DNA of 64,000 bases from an uncultured Collinsella sp. (GCA_900540855.1 UQHK01000012.1:1-64000), one strand, 5' to 3'; shown: positions 25,577 to 35,654, numbered from the stretch's first letter. Made by a program: numbers and translations. The notes: a model not told the origin generated them from the letters alone.

Positions 25577-27685
25577 CTAGGCTTGCTCGGTGCCCGCGGC
25601 CTCCAGGCCGATCAAACGGAACGGGTCCGCCACGCCGCCGATCGACTTTTGCAGCTCGCGTTGACGCTGCGAATCCTGCGCGGCCTGCACGGTCAGCGCG
25701 CGACGGGCCTCATCGTCGAGCGAACGGTCTTGGCGCAGCTTGGCCTGCGCGGCACGCATACGGCGCTTGATGGTGTAGAGCTCGAGCGTATCGAGCATGA
25801 ACACGATGTTCGTCTCGGTAGGGTGTTTGCTCGTCGCCGAGATGCGCCCGGCGCTCACAAGCGTTGCCGCCTCGGGACACACCGAGCGCGCCGCATCCAT
25901 GCAGGCTGCAGGATCGGTTCCCGGCGGCGTTGCCAGCACGGCCCATGCGATGGACTCGTGACGTGGGTCAACCCACTCGATGGAGCAGATGCGGTCGGCA
26001 TACGTGCGGAACAGGTCGGGGTAGCTAGTAAGCATCGTCAACAGCTCGCGCTCCCCTGCCAAGGACTTGCGCTCAAGATCGGTAAGAACCATCGGCGCCG
26101 CCGCAGCCGGTGCGCCCGAACCATCAGCCACAGGAACAGCGCCCATACCATCAGGCACGTCGATCGGCGGCAGATCGTCGACGACCTCCACGGGCGCGGC
26201 GCCGTAGGCATCGAGCGGGACATAGTCGTACGGCTCCTCCTCGACCGGCGCGAACACCGGCGACGTCGCGCCCGATGCCCAAGCACCGCGAGATGCCCCC
26301 TGCGAACCAGACGTCCGACCGCCCGCGCTACCAGAGCGCTCGGCTTGCGCCCGCTGGCGTTCATAGTTCTGCTCACGACGGCGCTCCGCATCTTCGCGCT
26401 TGGCGACGTCGCGAAACACGCGGCCCGAGCTCGCGCGCACGGTCTCCAGGTCCAAACCAAGCAGGTCGGCAATCTGGATAAAGTACGTGTCGATCATATA
26501 GCTGTCGCGCAGCGGATAGATAAGCGTCAGCGCATCTTCCAGCGCCTTGGCGCGACCGCCCGGCGTGGTGATGTCGCTCGACTCCTGCAGCGAACGGTAC
26601 ACGAAGTCCATGAGCGGCTCGGCGGCGTCAATGCGTTTCTGCAGCTCTTCTCCGCCGTGCGCCGTGATGAACTCCATGGGATCGTTGCCGTCGGGCAGCA
26701 CCACGCAGCGCAGGTCCATCGAATCCTGCTCGATAAACTGAATCGCGCGACGGGCGGCCTTCTGGCCCGCGGCATCGCCGTCAAACATATACACGATGCG
26801 CTTGGCAAAGCGGGTGAGCGTCTTGACGTGATGCTCCGTGAGCGCGGTGCCCAGCGTGGCGACGACGTTTTTAATCCCCGCCTCCCAGCAGGCGATGCAG
26901 TCGGTATAGCCCTCCACCACAATGGCGGTATCCTGCGCGACGATAAACTCCTTGGCCCAATTAAAGCCGTAGAGGTTTCGCTTTTTATGAAACACGCTCG
27001 TCTCGGCGGTATTGAGATACTTGGGTTGGCCGTCTCCCATGATGCGACCGCCAAAGGCGATGTTGTGACCCTGCTCATCAAAGATGGGAAACATCACGCG
27101 GTCGTAGAAGCGGTCGGCAAGCTGCCCGCGCCCGCGGCTCACGGCAACATTGGCGTCGATCATCTCCTGCGGGGTAAAACCCGCCTGGGACAGGTGCGAC
27201 ACCAGAGCGTTGCGACCTGGTGCAAAGCCCAGGCAGTAGCGGCGGCAGACGTCGCCACCCATGCCGCGGCTGGCAAAGTACTCGCGCGGACGGCCGTCCT
27301 TACCGCGCATAAGCATGGTGTGGTAGAACTGGGCGGTCTCGGCGCACAGATCGTAGATTCGGGCACGCTTAGTACCGCGCTCGCGACGGTCTCCGGTGTC
27401 GTGCAGCTCAATACCCGCGCGATCGGCCAAATAACGGATTGACTCGGGAAAGCTCAGGTTCTCGCGCTTCATGATATAAGTGAAGACGTCGCCACCCTCG
27501 CCGCAGCCAAAGCAATGCCACACCTGCGTGGCGGGAATAATGTGGAAAGACGGCGTCTTTTCGCCATGAAAAGGGCAGCAGCCCCAAAACTCATGGCCGC
27601 GGGGCTTGAGCTCAACCGTTTCCTGCACGATGGCGACTAGGTCGGACGCAGCGCGTACCTGGTCTTTTTCCTCATCGCTAATCAC
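25577..27685 (-). CDS. dnaG: DNA primase
   Basis: A 702-residue primase that makes RNA primers at the fork. The zinc domain reads CCPFHGEKTPSFHI followed by WHCFGCGEGGD (about 36-67). The toprim core has VVEGYTDCIA and later VYMFDGDAAGQKAA. A long Ala/Pro/Gly-rich linker (about 440-550) joins a C-terminal helicase-binding domain. The start is GTG at 27683-27685, eight bases inside ribF. It follows ribF, an unusual but clear overlap. Confidence 0.96.
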   Translation of the reverse strand: MISDEEKDQVRAASDLVAIVQETVELKPRGHEFWGCCPFHGEKTPSFHIIPATQVWHCFGCGEGGDVFTYIMKRENLSFPESIRYLADRAGIELHDTGDRRERGTKRARIYDLCAETAQFYHTMLMRGKDGRPREYFASRGMGGDVCRRYCLGFAPGRNALVSHLSQAGFTPQEMIDANVAVSRGRGQLADRFYDRVMFPIFDEQGHNIAFGGRIMGDGQPKYLNTAETSVFHKKRNLYGFNWAKEFIVAQDTAIVVEGYTDCIACWEAGIKNVVATLGTALTEHHVKTLTRFAKRIVYMFDGDAAGQKAARRAIQFIEQDSMDLRCVVLPDGNDPMEFITAHGGEELQKRIDAAEPLMDFVYRSLQESSDITTPGGRAKALEDALTLIYPLRDSYMIDTYFIQIADLLGLDLETVRASSGRVFRDVAKREDAERRREQNYERQRAQAERSGSAGGRTSGSQGASRGAWASGATSPVFAPVEEEPYDYVPLDAYGAAPVEVVDDLPPIDVPDGMGAVPVADGSGAPAAAAPMVLTDLERKSLAGERELLTMLTSYPDLFRTYADRICSIEWVDPRHESIAWAVLATPPGTDPAACMDAARSVCPEAATLVSAGRISATSKHPTETNIVFMLDTLELYTIKRRMRAAQAKLRQDRSLDDEARRALTVQAAQDSQRQRELQKSIGGVADPFRLIGLEAAGTEQA

Positions 27686-28685
27686 AGATGCTCACCCCCT
27701 GCTCACCCAAGTTGTGACGAATGTCCTCGATATTACCCTCGACGGTCGCAATCAACTCATCCAGCGAATCGAACACACGCGAGGGACGCAGCCAGCGCGT
27801 AAACGCCAGCGAAACGGAAGCGCCGTACAGGTCGCCCGTATAACCAATTAAGTTAGCCTCGAGATGCGATGAAGCGGCATCGTCGGCATACGTCGGCGGC
27901 AGGCCGACATTAACGGCAGCGGGCCACGCGATGTCATCGACGAGCACCAGACCCTCATACACACCATCGGCAGGCACCTGAATGCCGTCGGGAACCTGCA
28001 GGTTTGCCGTGGGAAAGCCCATGTCAGAACCCTCGTGACGGCCACGAATAACACCGCCACGCAGCATATACGGGCGGCCGAGCAACTCAGCAGCAAGCTC
28101 CACATGGCCCTGTCCAAGCTCATGACGGATACGGGTGGCGCAAATGGCCTCGCCGCCCTCGCAAAGCAGGTCGTGACCATACACGTCAACGCCGTGCTCG
28201 GAACCCCAGGCGCGCATCTCGGCAACACCAGAAGCACCGCCACGACCCAGCCTGAAGTCGCTACCAACGCGAATCGAGCGAATGTCAACCACGCGCGACA
28301 GCAGTGCGAGAAAACCGACATGGTCGAGTGCCGCAACCTCAGGCGTAAAGGGAACGGCCACCACTGCATCGACCCCGGTCTGAGCCAAGGCATGCAGACG
28401 GTCGGCCGTCGTCATCAATTTTCGAGCGGGCGAAGAGCTCACCACAACGTCCGGGTCGGGATCGAAGGTAACTACGACCGCCTTGCAGCCATGGGCACGG
28501 GCATCGCGGACAAGCACCGCAATGAGCTCCTGGTGTCCACGGTGCACGCCATCGAACACGCCAATGGCGATCGAGGCAGCACCCAGGTGCTCACACTTAT
28601 CAAACGCATCGGCAGTAACGATGCGAGCCTCGTCCGACTCGCCCGCGAAAAAGATACGCGCGAGCTCGCGAGCGGACAACATCAT
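27678..28685 (-). CDS. ribF: Bifunctional riboflavin kinase / FAD synthetase
   Basis: A 335-residue enzyme that makes FMN and FAD. The N-terminal FAD-synthetase half has SIAIGVFDGVHRGHQELI (nucleotidyltransferase GxFDGxHxGH). The C-terminal kinase half has VIRGRHEGSDMGFPTANLQV (PTAN at about 230). It overlaps truB by four bases (ATGA) and dnaG by eight. Confidence 0.95.
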   Translation of the reverse strand: MMLSARELARIFFAGESDEARIVTADAFDKCEHLGAASIAIGVFDGVHRGHQELIAVLVRDARAHGCKAVVVTFDPDPDVVVSSSPARKLMTTADRLHALAQTGVDAVVAVPFTPEVAALDHVGFLALLSRVVDIRSIRVGSDFRLGRGGASGVAEMRAWGSEHGVDVYGHDLLCEGGEAICATRIRHELGQGHVELAAELLGRPYMLRGGVIRGRHEGSDMGFPTANLQVPDGIQVPADGVYEGLVLVDDIAWPAAVNVGLPPTYADDAASSHLEANLIGYTGDLYGASVSLAFTRWLRPSRVFDSLDELIATVEGNIEDIRHNLGEQGVSICD

Positions 28686-29614
28686 CGAACACCGCCGATT
28701 GCCTGCGGAAACACGTGCACCATGACAAAGCGGCCACCCTCGATGCGGGCGAGCGCCTTGAGTCCCCCATCGAGCACCAACGCAAACGGCGCCTTCGAGG
28801 CATCGAAATCGGCAAGCGCACGCTCAACGGGAATGCGTCGGCCGCAGAGAAGGTCGTCGGCAAGATTGCCCGGCAAGTCAACACGCGTGGCGCCCAGGGC
28901 CGCAATGGGATCCAGGGCAAAGCCAACGGCGGACTCGGGAGAAAGCTCCTCCACCGCATGACAGGCGCCAATGGAAACAACACCGGAGGCCGTGCGGCGC
29001 AGCGCGGAAATGTGCGCGGCGCTCTCGCAGGCGCGGCCCAGGTCGCGAGCGAGCGCACGAATGTAGGTGCCCTTGCTCACCGAGAACGCCACGGTCCACA
29101 CACACGTATCACCCTCGCCGCCCACGGCGATCAGGTCGGCGGCATAAACCTCGACGGGGCGCGGAGGTAGGTCAACCGCATTGCCCTCGCGAGCAGACTT
29201 GTAGGCGCGAACGCCATTGACCGAGATAGCCGAAAACGCCGGCGGCACCTGCATCTGCGGACCCAACATGGCGGCCAAGTGCTCACGGGCATAGGCAGGA
29301 TCGCGGAGCTCGTTGGCAACAGCCACTGTGCGGACCGCCTCGCCCTCCGCATCATCGGTATTGGTCTCGGCACCAAACGAAATGTCGGCGACATAGCTTT
29401 TGGTATCGAGGGTTAGCATACCCAGCAGACGGGTGGCCTGGCCCACGCCCACCACCATGACACCCGATGCCATGGGGTCGAGCGTGCCGGCATGGCCGAC
29501 GCGCCGCTCATGGAGGGCGCGTCGGCATTGCGAGACCACATCGTGGGACGTGCATCCCACCGGCTTATCGACGGCGAGCAGCATATTCAGTTGTGAAGGC
29601 GTACGACGAGCCAT
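28682..29614 (-). CDS. truB: tRNA pseudouridine-55 synthase
   Basis: A 310-residue TruB that isomerises U55 in the T loop. Visible: LLAVDKPVGCTSHDVV (about 12-27), VGHAGTLDPMASGVMVVG with the catalytic Asp (about 39-56), and SKGTYIRALARDLG (about 173-186). It ends overlapping ribF. Its position after rbfA-nrnA is the conserved infB-rbfA-truB-ribF order. Confidence 0.96.
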   Translation of the reverse strand: MARRTPSQLNMLLAVDKPVGCTSHDVVSQCRRALHERRVGHAGTLDPMASGVMVVGVGQATRLLGMLTLDTKSYVADISFGAETNTDDAEGEAVRTVAVANELRDPAYAREHLAAMLGPQMQVPPAFSAISVNGVRAYKSAREGNAVDLPPRPVEVYAADLIAVGGEGDTCVWTVAFSVSKGTYIRALARDLGRACESAAHISALRRTASGVVSIGACHAVEELSPESAVGFALDPIAALGATRVDLPGNLADDLLCGRRIPVERALADFDASKAPFALVLDGGLKALARIEGGRFVMVHVFPQAIGGVR

Positions 29615-29629
29615 GTACCATCCAAAAAG

Positions 29630-30673
29630 TTAAAGCTCGACGGTCACCGAAGCGGGATCCTCCCCTACCAGCTCGGCCAGCATGGGAAGTGCCACGGTGA
29701 GCGTCTCGAGAATCGTTCCGTTGTTGGAGAAACCGGCGGCAGCGGGATGTCCGCCTCCGCCAAAGGCAGCAGCGATCTCGGACACGTTGAGGTCGCCCTT
29801 GGAGCGCAGGTTGCCGCGCACCTTGGTATCGCCCTCAATGCCCTTCAGGAACAGACAGACCTCGACGCCCATCACCGAGCGCACCACGTCAACCAGACCG
29901 TCGCACTCATCCGAGGTGACACCGCAGGCCTCAAGGTCACTCTGGTACGCGTAGCTATACGCGACGCGCCCGTGGGCCACCGTCTTAATGCGGCCCATAA
30001 CGATGGACTTGAGGTGCAAAAACTCAACGCGCATGCTCTGGTAAACCTCGAGTGCCACACGCGCCGGATCGGCGCCGTGGGCAACCAGACGCGAGGCTGC
30101 ATGGAACGCGGCTGCATCGGCGTTTTGGTACTGAAAACGGCCGGTATCGGTAACCAAGCCACACAGCAGGCAGGTCGCAACGCCATCACGTGCGACAATG
30201 CCGCAATTGTCCAAGAAGCGGTCGATGATCATGGCGCAGGCTGCAGCTTCGACGCGCCTCAGGCTGAGCTCGGCAAACTCCTCGCGCGCCGGATGGTGAT
30301 CGAAGCACACCACATGCTTGGAGCGACGAAGCACCTCGGCGGAATTATTGAGACGCTCGACGACCGGCACGTCCACCGAGATGAACAGGTCCGGATTGCC
30401 GGTGTACGCAGATGCCGGCGTCAGGCGATCGGAGCCTTCCATAAAGCGGTAAATGCGCGGAACTGGGTCATCATCTGCCAGCAGCAGCGCAATGTCCTTG
30501 TTGGGGAAAAACTTCATGAGCGAAAGGCCCAGACCCAAAACGGAGCCCAAGGCATCGCCATCGGGAGAAGTGTGTCCCGAAATCGCAATGGAGGACGCAC
30601 CCTCGATGAGCTCGAGGATGCGTCGCTGAATATCTGCAGACTCGCACGAGGCGAGGTCGGCGGAATTAGTCAT
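29630..30673 (-). CDS. nrnA: DHH-family phosphoesterase (NrnA-like)
   Basis: A 347-residue DHH/DHHA1 protein that degrades oligoribonucleotides and pAp or cyclic dinucleotide products. Motifs: ISGHTSPDGDALGS (DxD metal site, about 34-47), SVDVP, FDHHPAREEFAE (DHH, about 123-134), and C-terminal GGGHPAAAGFS (about 315-325). It overlaps rbfA by eight bases. Of interest because the Pel locus downstream seems to depend on a cyclic dinucleotide. Confidence 0.93.
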   Translation of the reverse strand: MTNSADLASCESADIQRRILELIEGASSIAISGHTSPDGDALGSVLGLGLSLMKFFPNKDIALLLADDDPVPRIYRFMEGSDRLTPASAYTGNPDLFISVDVPVVERLNNSAEVLRRSKHVVCFDHHPAREEFAELSLRRVEAAACAMIIDRFLDNCGIVARDGVATCLLCGLVTDTGRFQYQNADAAAFHAASRLVAHGADPARVALEVYQSMRVEFLHLKSIVMGRIKTVAHGRVAYSYAYQSDLEACGVTSDECDGLVDVVRSVMGVEVCLFLKGIEGDTKVRGNLRSKGDLNVSEIAAAFGGGGHPAAAGFSNNGTILETLTVALPMLAELVGEDPASVTVEL

Positions 30674-31076
30674 CTAAAGCTGCCTCCTGGGCGGCATCCG
30701 CTATCGGATAGCCGTCCTCGTCCTTTTCGATCGCAAGCGTGGCGGGAACGTTTTCCAGCGCACGCGTGATGCGCTCGGCCTCGTCGGTCGAGCGATCGAT
30801 GCGAAAATCGAGCTCGGGCGTGACGCGCCAATCGAGCGAGCGAGCCAACAGGCTGCGAATACGGCCCTTGGCGCTTGCGAGCGCCCCCATGACCTCGTCG
30901 TAGCGGCTCGCATCGCACGACACGTACACGCGCGCGAACGAACGGTCCACCGCGACCTCGACCGCGGTCAAAGTAACCAGGTCGAGACGCGGATCGGAAA
31001 CCTCAAAGAGCAGGATATAACCGAGCTTCTCGCGAAGCTGCTCGCCCAGACGGCGGGTTGCCTGCGTTTGCTTCAT
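30666..31076 (-). CDS. rbfA: Ribosome-binding factor A
   Basis: A 136-residue RbfA with KH-like fold that helps mature the 30S subunit. Start ATG is 31074-31076. The core DPRLDLVTLTAVEVAVDRSF and the late TPELDFRIDRSTDEAERIT are family blocks. The gene sits between infB and nrnA. Confidence 0.93.
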   Translation of the reverse strand: MKQTQATRRLGEQLREKLGYILLFEVSDPRLDLVTLTAVEVAVDRSFARVYVSCDASRYDEVMGALASAKGRIRSLLARSLDWRVTPELDFRIDRSTDEAERITRALENVPATLAIEKDEDGYPIADAAQEAALDD

Positions 31077-31087
31077 AGCGCTACCCC

Positions 31088-33802
31088 CTACTCGGTACGG
31101 GCAACCTGGTCGATACGGTAACCCTCGATCTGGTCGCCGGGCTTGATGTCCTGGAAGTTCTCCAGGCCAATGCCGCCCTCGGAACCGCTCTTGAGGCTCT
31201 TGGCCTCATCCTTGTAGTGGCGCATCGAGGCGATCTTGCCGTTGAAGACCACAATACCGTCGCGCACCAGACGCACGGAATCGGTCGCGGCGATCTCGCC
31301 CTCTTCGACGCGGACACCGGCGGCGATACCGACTTTGGGCACCTTGAAGGTGTCCAGGACAGTCGCGGTACCCGTGGAAACCTCGACCTCGGTGGGTTTG
31401 AGCATGCCGATACGGGCAGCGTCGAGCTCCTCAAGGCACTTGTAGATGACGTCGTAGCAACGGATCTCGACGCCCTCGCGCTCGGCAGCGGAGCGGGCCT
31501 TGCCGTCGGGACGGACACCAAAGCCGATGATGATGGCGTTGGAAGCGTCGGCCAGGACGACGTCGGTCTCGTTGATGGCGCCAACGGCGGAGTGGATCGT
31601 GTTGATGCGGACCTCGGACTGATCCATCTTGTCGAGCGAGTCCTGAAGAGCCTCGATAGAGCCCTGGACGTCGGCCTTGATGATCAGGTTGAGCTCCTTG
31701 ACCTCGGCGTCGGCAATGGTCTCAAAGAGGTTCTCGAGCGTGACGTGCTTGACGCGGCTCTGCTCCTCGATACGGGCCTTGAGCGAACGCTCGTCCGCAA
31801 GGGCACGAGCCTCGCGCTCGTCCTCGAACACGCGGAACTCGTCACCGGCGTTGGGTACGGACTGCAGACCCAGGATCTCGACGGCGTCGGAGGGACCGGC
31901 CTCGGTGACGGCGCGGCCCTTGGGGTCGAGCATGGCGCGGACGCGGCCGTAGGTGAGGCCGGCGACCAGCGTATCGCCCACGTGCAGGGTACCGCGGGTC
32001 ACGAGCACGGTAGCGACCGAGCCGCGGCCCTTGTCGAGCTTGGCCTCGAGGACGTTGCCGGAGGCAAAGGTGTCCGGGTTGGCCTTGAGCTCGAGCACAT
32101 CTGCCTGGAGCAGCACGGTCTCCAGAAGGTCGTCGATACCGATCTTCTGCTTGGCCGAGATATTGACGAACATGTTCTGTCCGCCCCACTCCTCGGGGAT
32201 GATGCCGTACTCGGTGAGCTCCTGGCGCACGCGGTCGGGGTTGGCACCCGGCTTATCGATCTTGTTGACGGCGACGACGATAGGAACGCCGGCGGCCTTG
32301 GCGTGGTTGATCGACTCGATGGTCTGGGGCATGACGCCGTCGTCGGCAGCCACGATCAGAATGACGATGTCGGTCACCTTGGCGCCGCGGGCACGCATGG
32401 CCGTAAAGGTGGCGTGACCGGGGGTATCGATGAAAGTGATCTTGCGGTCGTTGATCATGACCTGCGAAGCGCCGATGGCCTGGGTAATGCCGCCCGCCTC
32501 GCCGGCAGCGACGCCGGTGTGACGGATGGCGTCGAGCAGGCTCGTCTTGCCGTGGTCGACGTGGCCCATGACGGTGACGACCGGGGCACGCGGCTTAAGG
32601 TCGGCGGGATCGTCGTAGAACGAGAAGGTGTTCTCCTCCTCGGGAGTGATGATCTTGATCTGACGGCCCAGGTCGTCGGCAACGAGCTCGACGAGGTCGT
32701 CGGACATGGACTGCGTCATGGTAAGCGGCGTGCCCAGCAGGAACAGGCGCTTGATGATGTCGTTGGCCGGAACGTCGAGCGCCTCGGCGAGCTCCTGGAC
32801 GGTAACGCCCTGGGAGACCTTGATGGCGTCGAGGTCCTCGGGGTTCACGCCCTGGGCCAGCGCCTCCTCAATCTTGCGCTCTTCCTGAGCCTTAGCGGCC
32901 TCGCGCTCGCGCTTCTCCTTGCGCTTTTTGCGGCGACCGGTGGACTCGCGAGAGGCCTCCTCGACGGCGGCACGAGCCTCCTCGAGCACCTTCTCGCGGC
33001 TGTACTCCTCGGCCTCGCGAGCCATGCGGCTGTAGTGGTCCTCTTCGTTGTTGTGACCGCCCTTGCGCTTCTTGCCCTTGCCCTGCTTGTCGGGGTTGGG
33101 GAAGTCCATACCGGCAGCGACGTTGTTGCTGGCATTGGTGCGATGGCTGTGGGGACGGCTCTCGGAGGCGTTGCGCTCGGAGTTGTTATCGGAGGCGTTG
33201 CGATCGTTACGACGGCCACCGCGACGGTCGTTGTTGCCGCCACGACGGTTGCCGCGCTCGGCAGCGCGCTCGGCCTTGGCCTTCTGCTCGGCGTCCTTCT
33301 TCTCCTTGAGCACGGTCTCCTGTGCGGCGATCTGGTCGAGCAGCGAACGGAAGCGCGAACCGGAGTCGGAAGCGGGAACGGCGCGGCGCTGGGCCTCGCG
33401 GGCAGCCTCCTCCTTCTCGCGAGCAAGACGCTCCTGCTCGGCCTTCTTCTTGGCCTCGGCCTCGGCGCGGGCGGCTTCCTCGGCAGCCTGGGCGGCGGCG
33501 AACTGGCGGCGCTCCTCCTCGCGTGCCTTCTCGGCGGCGATGCGCTCGCGCTCGGCCTCGGCAGCGCGCGCTGCCTCCTCGGCGGCGGCTGCCTGCTCCT
33601 CGGCCTGCTTGGCGGCCTCGACTTCCTGGGCGCGGGCCTCGATCACCGAGGCGAGCTGCTTGCGGACCATAGCGACGTAGGCGTCCTCCAGAGCGGAGGA
33701 AGCGGACTTAGCGGGAATCTTCAATTCGGCGAGATGACCCATCAGTTCCTTGGAGGTCATGCCGAACTCTTTGGCCAGGGTGGACACACGGACTTTTGCC
33801 AT
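31088..33802 (-). CDS. infB: Translation initiation factor IF-2
   Basis: A 904-residue GTPase. The N-terminal domain starts MAKVRVSTLAKEFGMTSKEL, followed by an Ala/Glu coiled coil (about 50-145) and an Arg/Asn/Gly-rich basic stretch (about 185-230). A second IF2_N module is at about 327-375. The G domain has GHVDHGKTSLLDAIR (413-427), DTPGHATFTAMRARGA, and NKIDKPGANPDR. It follows nusA with a 91-base gap holding a GC hairpin, and lies ahead of rbfA. Confidence 0.97.
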   Translation of the reverse strand: MAKVRVSTLAKEFGMTSKELMGHLAELKIPAKSASSALEDAYVAMVRKQLASVIEARAQEVEAAKQAEEQAAAAEEAARAAEAERERIAAEKAREEERRQFAAAQAAEEAARAEAEAKKKAEQERLAREKEEAAREAQRRAVPASDSGSRFRSLLDQIAAQETVLKEKKDAEQKAKAERAAERGNRRGGNNDRRGGRRNDRNASDNNSERNASESRPHSHRTNASNNVAAGMDFPNPDKQGKGKKRKGGHNNEEDHYSRMAREAEEYSREKVLEEARAAVEEASRESTGRRKKRKEKREREAAKAQEERKIEEALAQGVNPEDLDAIKVSQGVTVQELAEALDVPANDIIKRLFLLGTPLTMTQSMSDDLVELVADDLGRQIKIITPEEENTFSFYDDPADLKPRAPVVTVMGHVDHGKTSLLDAIRHTGVAAGEAGGITQAIGASQVMINDRKITFIDTPGHATFTAMRARGAKVTDIVILIVAADDGVMPQTIESINHAKAAGVPIVVAVNKIDKPGANPDRVRQELTEYGIIPEEWGGQNMFVNISAKQKIGIDDLLETVLLQADVLELKANPDTFASGNVLEAKLDKGRGSVATVLVTRGTLHVGDTLVAGLTYGRVRAMLDPKGRAVTEAGPSDAVEILGLQSVPNAGDEFRVFEDEREARALADERSLKARIEEQSRVKHVTLENLFETIADAEVKELNLIIKADVQGSIEALQDSLDKMDQSEVRINTIHSAVGAINETDVVLADASNAIIIGFGVRPDGKARSAAEREGVEIRCYDVIYKCLEELDAARIGMLKPTEVEVSTGTATVLDTFKVPKVGIAAGVRVEEGEIAATDSVRLVRDGIVVFNGKIASMRHYKDEAKSLKSGSEGGIGLENFQDIKPGDQIEGYRIDQVARTE

Positions 33803-33863
33803 ATGACTTCACCTACCCTTTCTGGCACCTTGGGTGCCTAGAGACTGAACGAGCGTGGGGTAT

Positions 33864-33884
33864 GCGCCGGGACCTGCCCGGCGC
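33864..33884. other. GC-rich hairpin between nusA and infB
   Basis: GCGCCGGG (33864-33871) pairs with CCCGGCGC (33877-33884), loop five bases. A second small stem, GGCACC/GGGTGCC, lies at about 33824-33838. Neither has a U tract. They may be stability or pausing elements in the nusA-infB message. Confidence 0.4.
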
Positions 33885-33893
33885 GACCGCGCG

Positions 33894-35141
33894 CTAGATC
33901 AGGTCCTCCGCATCATCGAAGGCGTCGGTGTCGTGGACACCGCAGAAACGGGAGCCGGGACGGGCCTGATTGCGGCACTGGATGCCGTCCTCGGACACGA
34001 ACTCGCAGCGACGGACGTCCTCATCCTCCTCGTCACCGATCAGGTCGGCGGCGGGCTCCTCGTGAACGGGAACGTTCTTGAGGATGTCGGCGGCAAGGGT
34101 CTCGGACTTGATGTCGATGTGCCAGCCGGTCAGGCGCGCGGCGAGGCGGGCGTTCTGGCCCTCCTTGCCGATGGCGAGGGACAGCTGGTCGTCGGGCACG
34201 ATAACGCCGGCGTAGGCCTTCTCCTCGTCAATAAGGACGCGAGTGACCTTAGCAGGCGACAGGGCGTTGGCGACGTAGACGGCCGGATCGGCATCCCACA
34301 GGATGACGTCGACGCGCTCGCCACGGAGCTCGCCCACGACGGCGCGAACACGGCTGCCCTTGGGGCCGACGCAGGCGCCAACGGGATCCAGGCGATCGTC
34401 GAGCGAGTGGACGGCGACCTTGGAGCGCTGGCCGGGCTCGCGGGCGATCGACTTGATCTGGACGGTGCCCTCATAGATCTCGGGCACCTCCTGCTCAAAC
34501 AGACGACGCATGAGCTCGGGGTGGGTACGGGAGATGACAATCGGCGGACGGCTGTGCTCGCCACGAACCGGCTGCAGGTTGGAGTTGGGGTCGCGAACGT
34601 CGATGATCACGGCCTTGATGTGCTGATTGTGCAGGTAGCGCTCGCCCATCGGACGCTCGTTGCGCTCGTTCTCGTAACGACGCTGATCGAAGTGCGGCAG
34701 CTCGGCCTCGACGCCCTCGCGGATCTTGACGATGGTGAAGTCGGGCGTGGACTGCAGCACGGTACCGCTGATGAGGTCACCGATGCGGCCGGAGAACTCC
34801 TCGTAGATCTGCTCGCGGGCGGAGTTGCGCACGATGGCGTTGATCTCGGCCTTGGCGTGCTGGGCAGCGATGCGGCTCGTGTTCTTGGGGGTGACGTCGA
34901 TCTCCTCGAACTCGGTGAAGTTGCCCTCCTCGTCCATGGAATCGTCGATCGGCTCAAGGCGGTAGACGTAGATCTTGCCGGTGGTGCGGTCGATGGTCAC
35001 CTTGGCGCCCCACTCAAGATGCAGGATCTCGGCATAGCTCTTGGCGAGCGACTGCTCCAGGCGGTCGATCAGGTAGAGCTGGTCGATGTGCTTCTCCTGG
35101 CAAAGCTCCATCAGGGCGGACATCATGTCGGATGCTGCCAT
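33894..35141 (-). CDS. nusA: Transcription factor NusA with a zinc-finger-like tail
   Basis: A 415-residue NusA that binds RNA polymerase and rut/leader RNA. N-terminal domain 1-125, S1 domain about 126-195 (SGTVLQSTPDFTIVKI), and two KH domains to about 355 (AVHSLDDRLDPVGACVGPKG; SLAIGKEGQNARLAARLTGW). The E. coli acidic repeats are absent; instead residues 379-403 read C-x9-C-x10-C-x2-H inside RFCGVHD, a probable zinc site. I chose the ATG at 35139-35141; it lies one base after the rimP stop. No ylxR is seen between nusA and infB. Confidence 0.96.
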   Translation of the reverse strand: MAASDMMSALMELCQEKHIDQLYLIDRLEQSLAKSYAEILHLEWGAKVTIDRTTGKIYVYRLEPIDDSMDEEGNFTEFEEIDVTPKNTSRIAAQHAKAEINAIVRNSAREQIYEEFSGRIGDLISGTVLQSTPDFTIVKIREGVEAELPHFDQRRYENERNERPMGERYLHNQHIKAVIIDVRDPNSNLQPVRGEHSRPPIVISRTHPELMRRLFEQEVPEIYEGTVQIKSIAREPGQRSKVAVHSLDDRLDPVGACVGPKGSRVRAVVGELRGERVDVILWDADPAVYVANALSPAKVTRVLIDEEKAYAGVIVPDDQLSLAIGKEGQNARLAARLTGWHIDIKSETLAADILKNVPVHEEPAADLIGDEEDEDVRRCEFVSEDGIQCRNQARPGSRFCGVHDTDAFDDAEDLI

Positions 35142-35142
35142 C

Positions 35143-35637
35143 TTACTTTCCTTCCTTCGCGGGCTTGAAGTCATAGGTGGGCTTCAACTTGCACTTTTTA
35201 ACATCAGAGAAATCGAGGGTAACGGACTCGCCGTCCTCGAGCTCGAGGGTAAGGTTCGTCTCGGTGGCGGCGGCAATCTTGCCGGCATACTTGCGACGGC
35301 CCTCGGTGGCGGTGGAGGTGAGCTCGCAGTTCTCACCCACAAAGCGGGCAAAGTCACTCGGACGGCGCAGCGGGCGCGCCATACCCGGGCTCGACACCTC
35401 GAGCGTATAGCTCGAAGAGATGGGGTCGAGCTCCTCAATCACATCGCCGACCCACTTGGTGTTGGCCGTGACGTCATTGAGCGACAGGCTCTGACCCTCG
35501 GCACCCTCGATACGCACGCGCACGCAGGGGGCCTTGGTGGCACCCACGAGCTCAACGTCGACGATGTCGACATCGTGCTGGGGAGCAACGGCCTCGAGCG
35601 CGTCGATGATCGCCTGCTCGGTCTTGGTCTTGACCAT
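35143..35637 (-). CDS. rimP: Ribosome maturation factor RimP
   Basis: A 164-residue RimP, needed for late 30S assembly. Core: VDIVDVELVGATKAPCVRV (about 22-40), SSYTLEVSSPGMARPL (about 75-90). I chose the ATG at 35635-35637 because GGAGGTG lies five bases upstream; longer starts lie inside the leader, which carries a terminator hairpin. First gene of the rimP-nusA-infB operon. Confidence 0.94.
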   Translation of the reverse strand: MVKTKTEQAIIDALEAVAPQHDVDIVDVELVGATKAPCVRVRIEGAEGQSLSLNDVTANTKWVGDVIEELDPISSSYTLEVSSPGMARPLRRPSDFARFVGENCELTSTATEGRRKYAGKIAAATETNLTLELEDGESVTLDFSDVKKCKLKPTYDFKPAKEGK

Positions 35638-35654
35638 TGCGGCACCTCCATCCA

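Noticed and set aside
31217..33841. Open frame of 874 codons on the plus strand
   Set aside because: It is antisense to infB with low-complexity Leu/Gly runs mirroring the Glu/Ala-rich IF-2 N-terminus.
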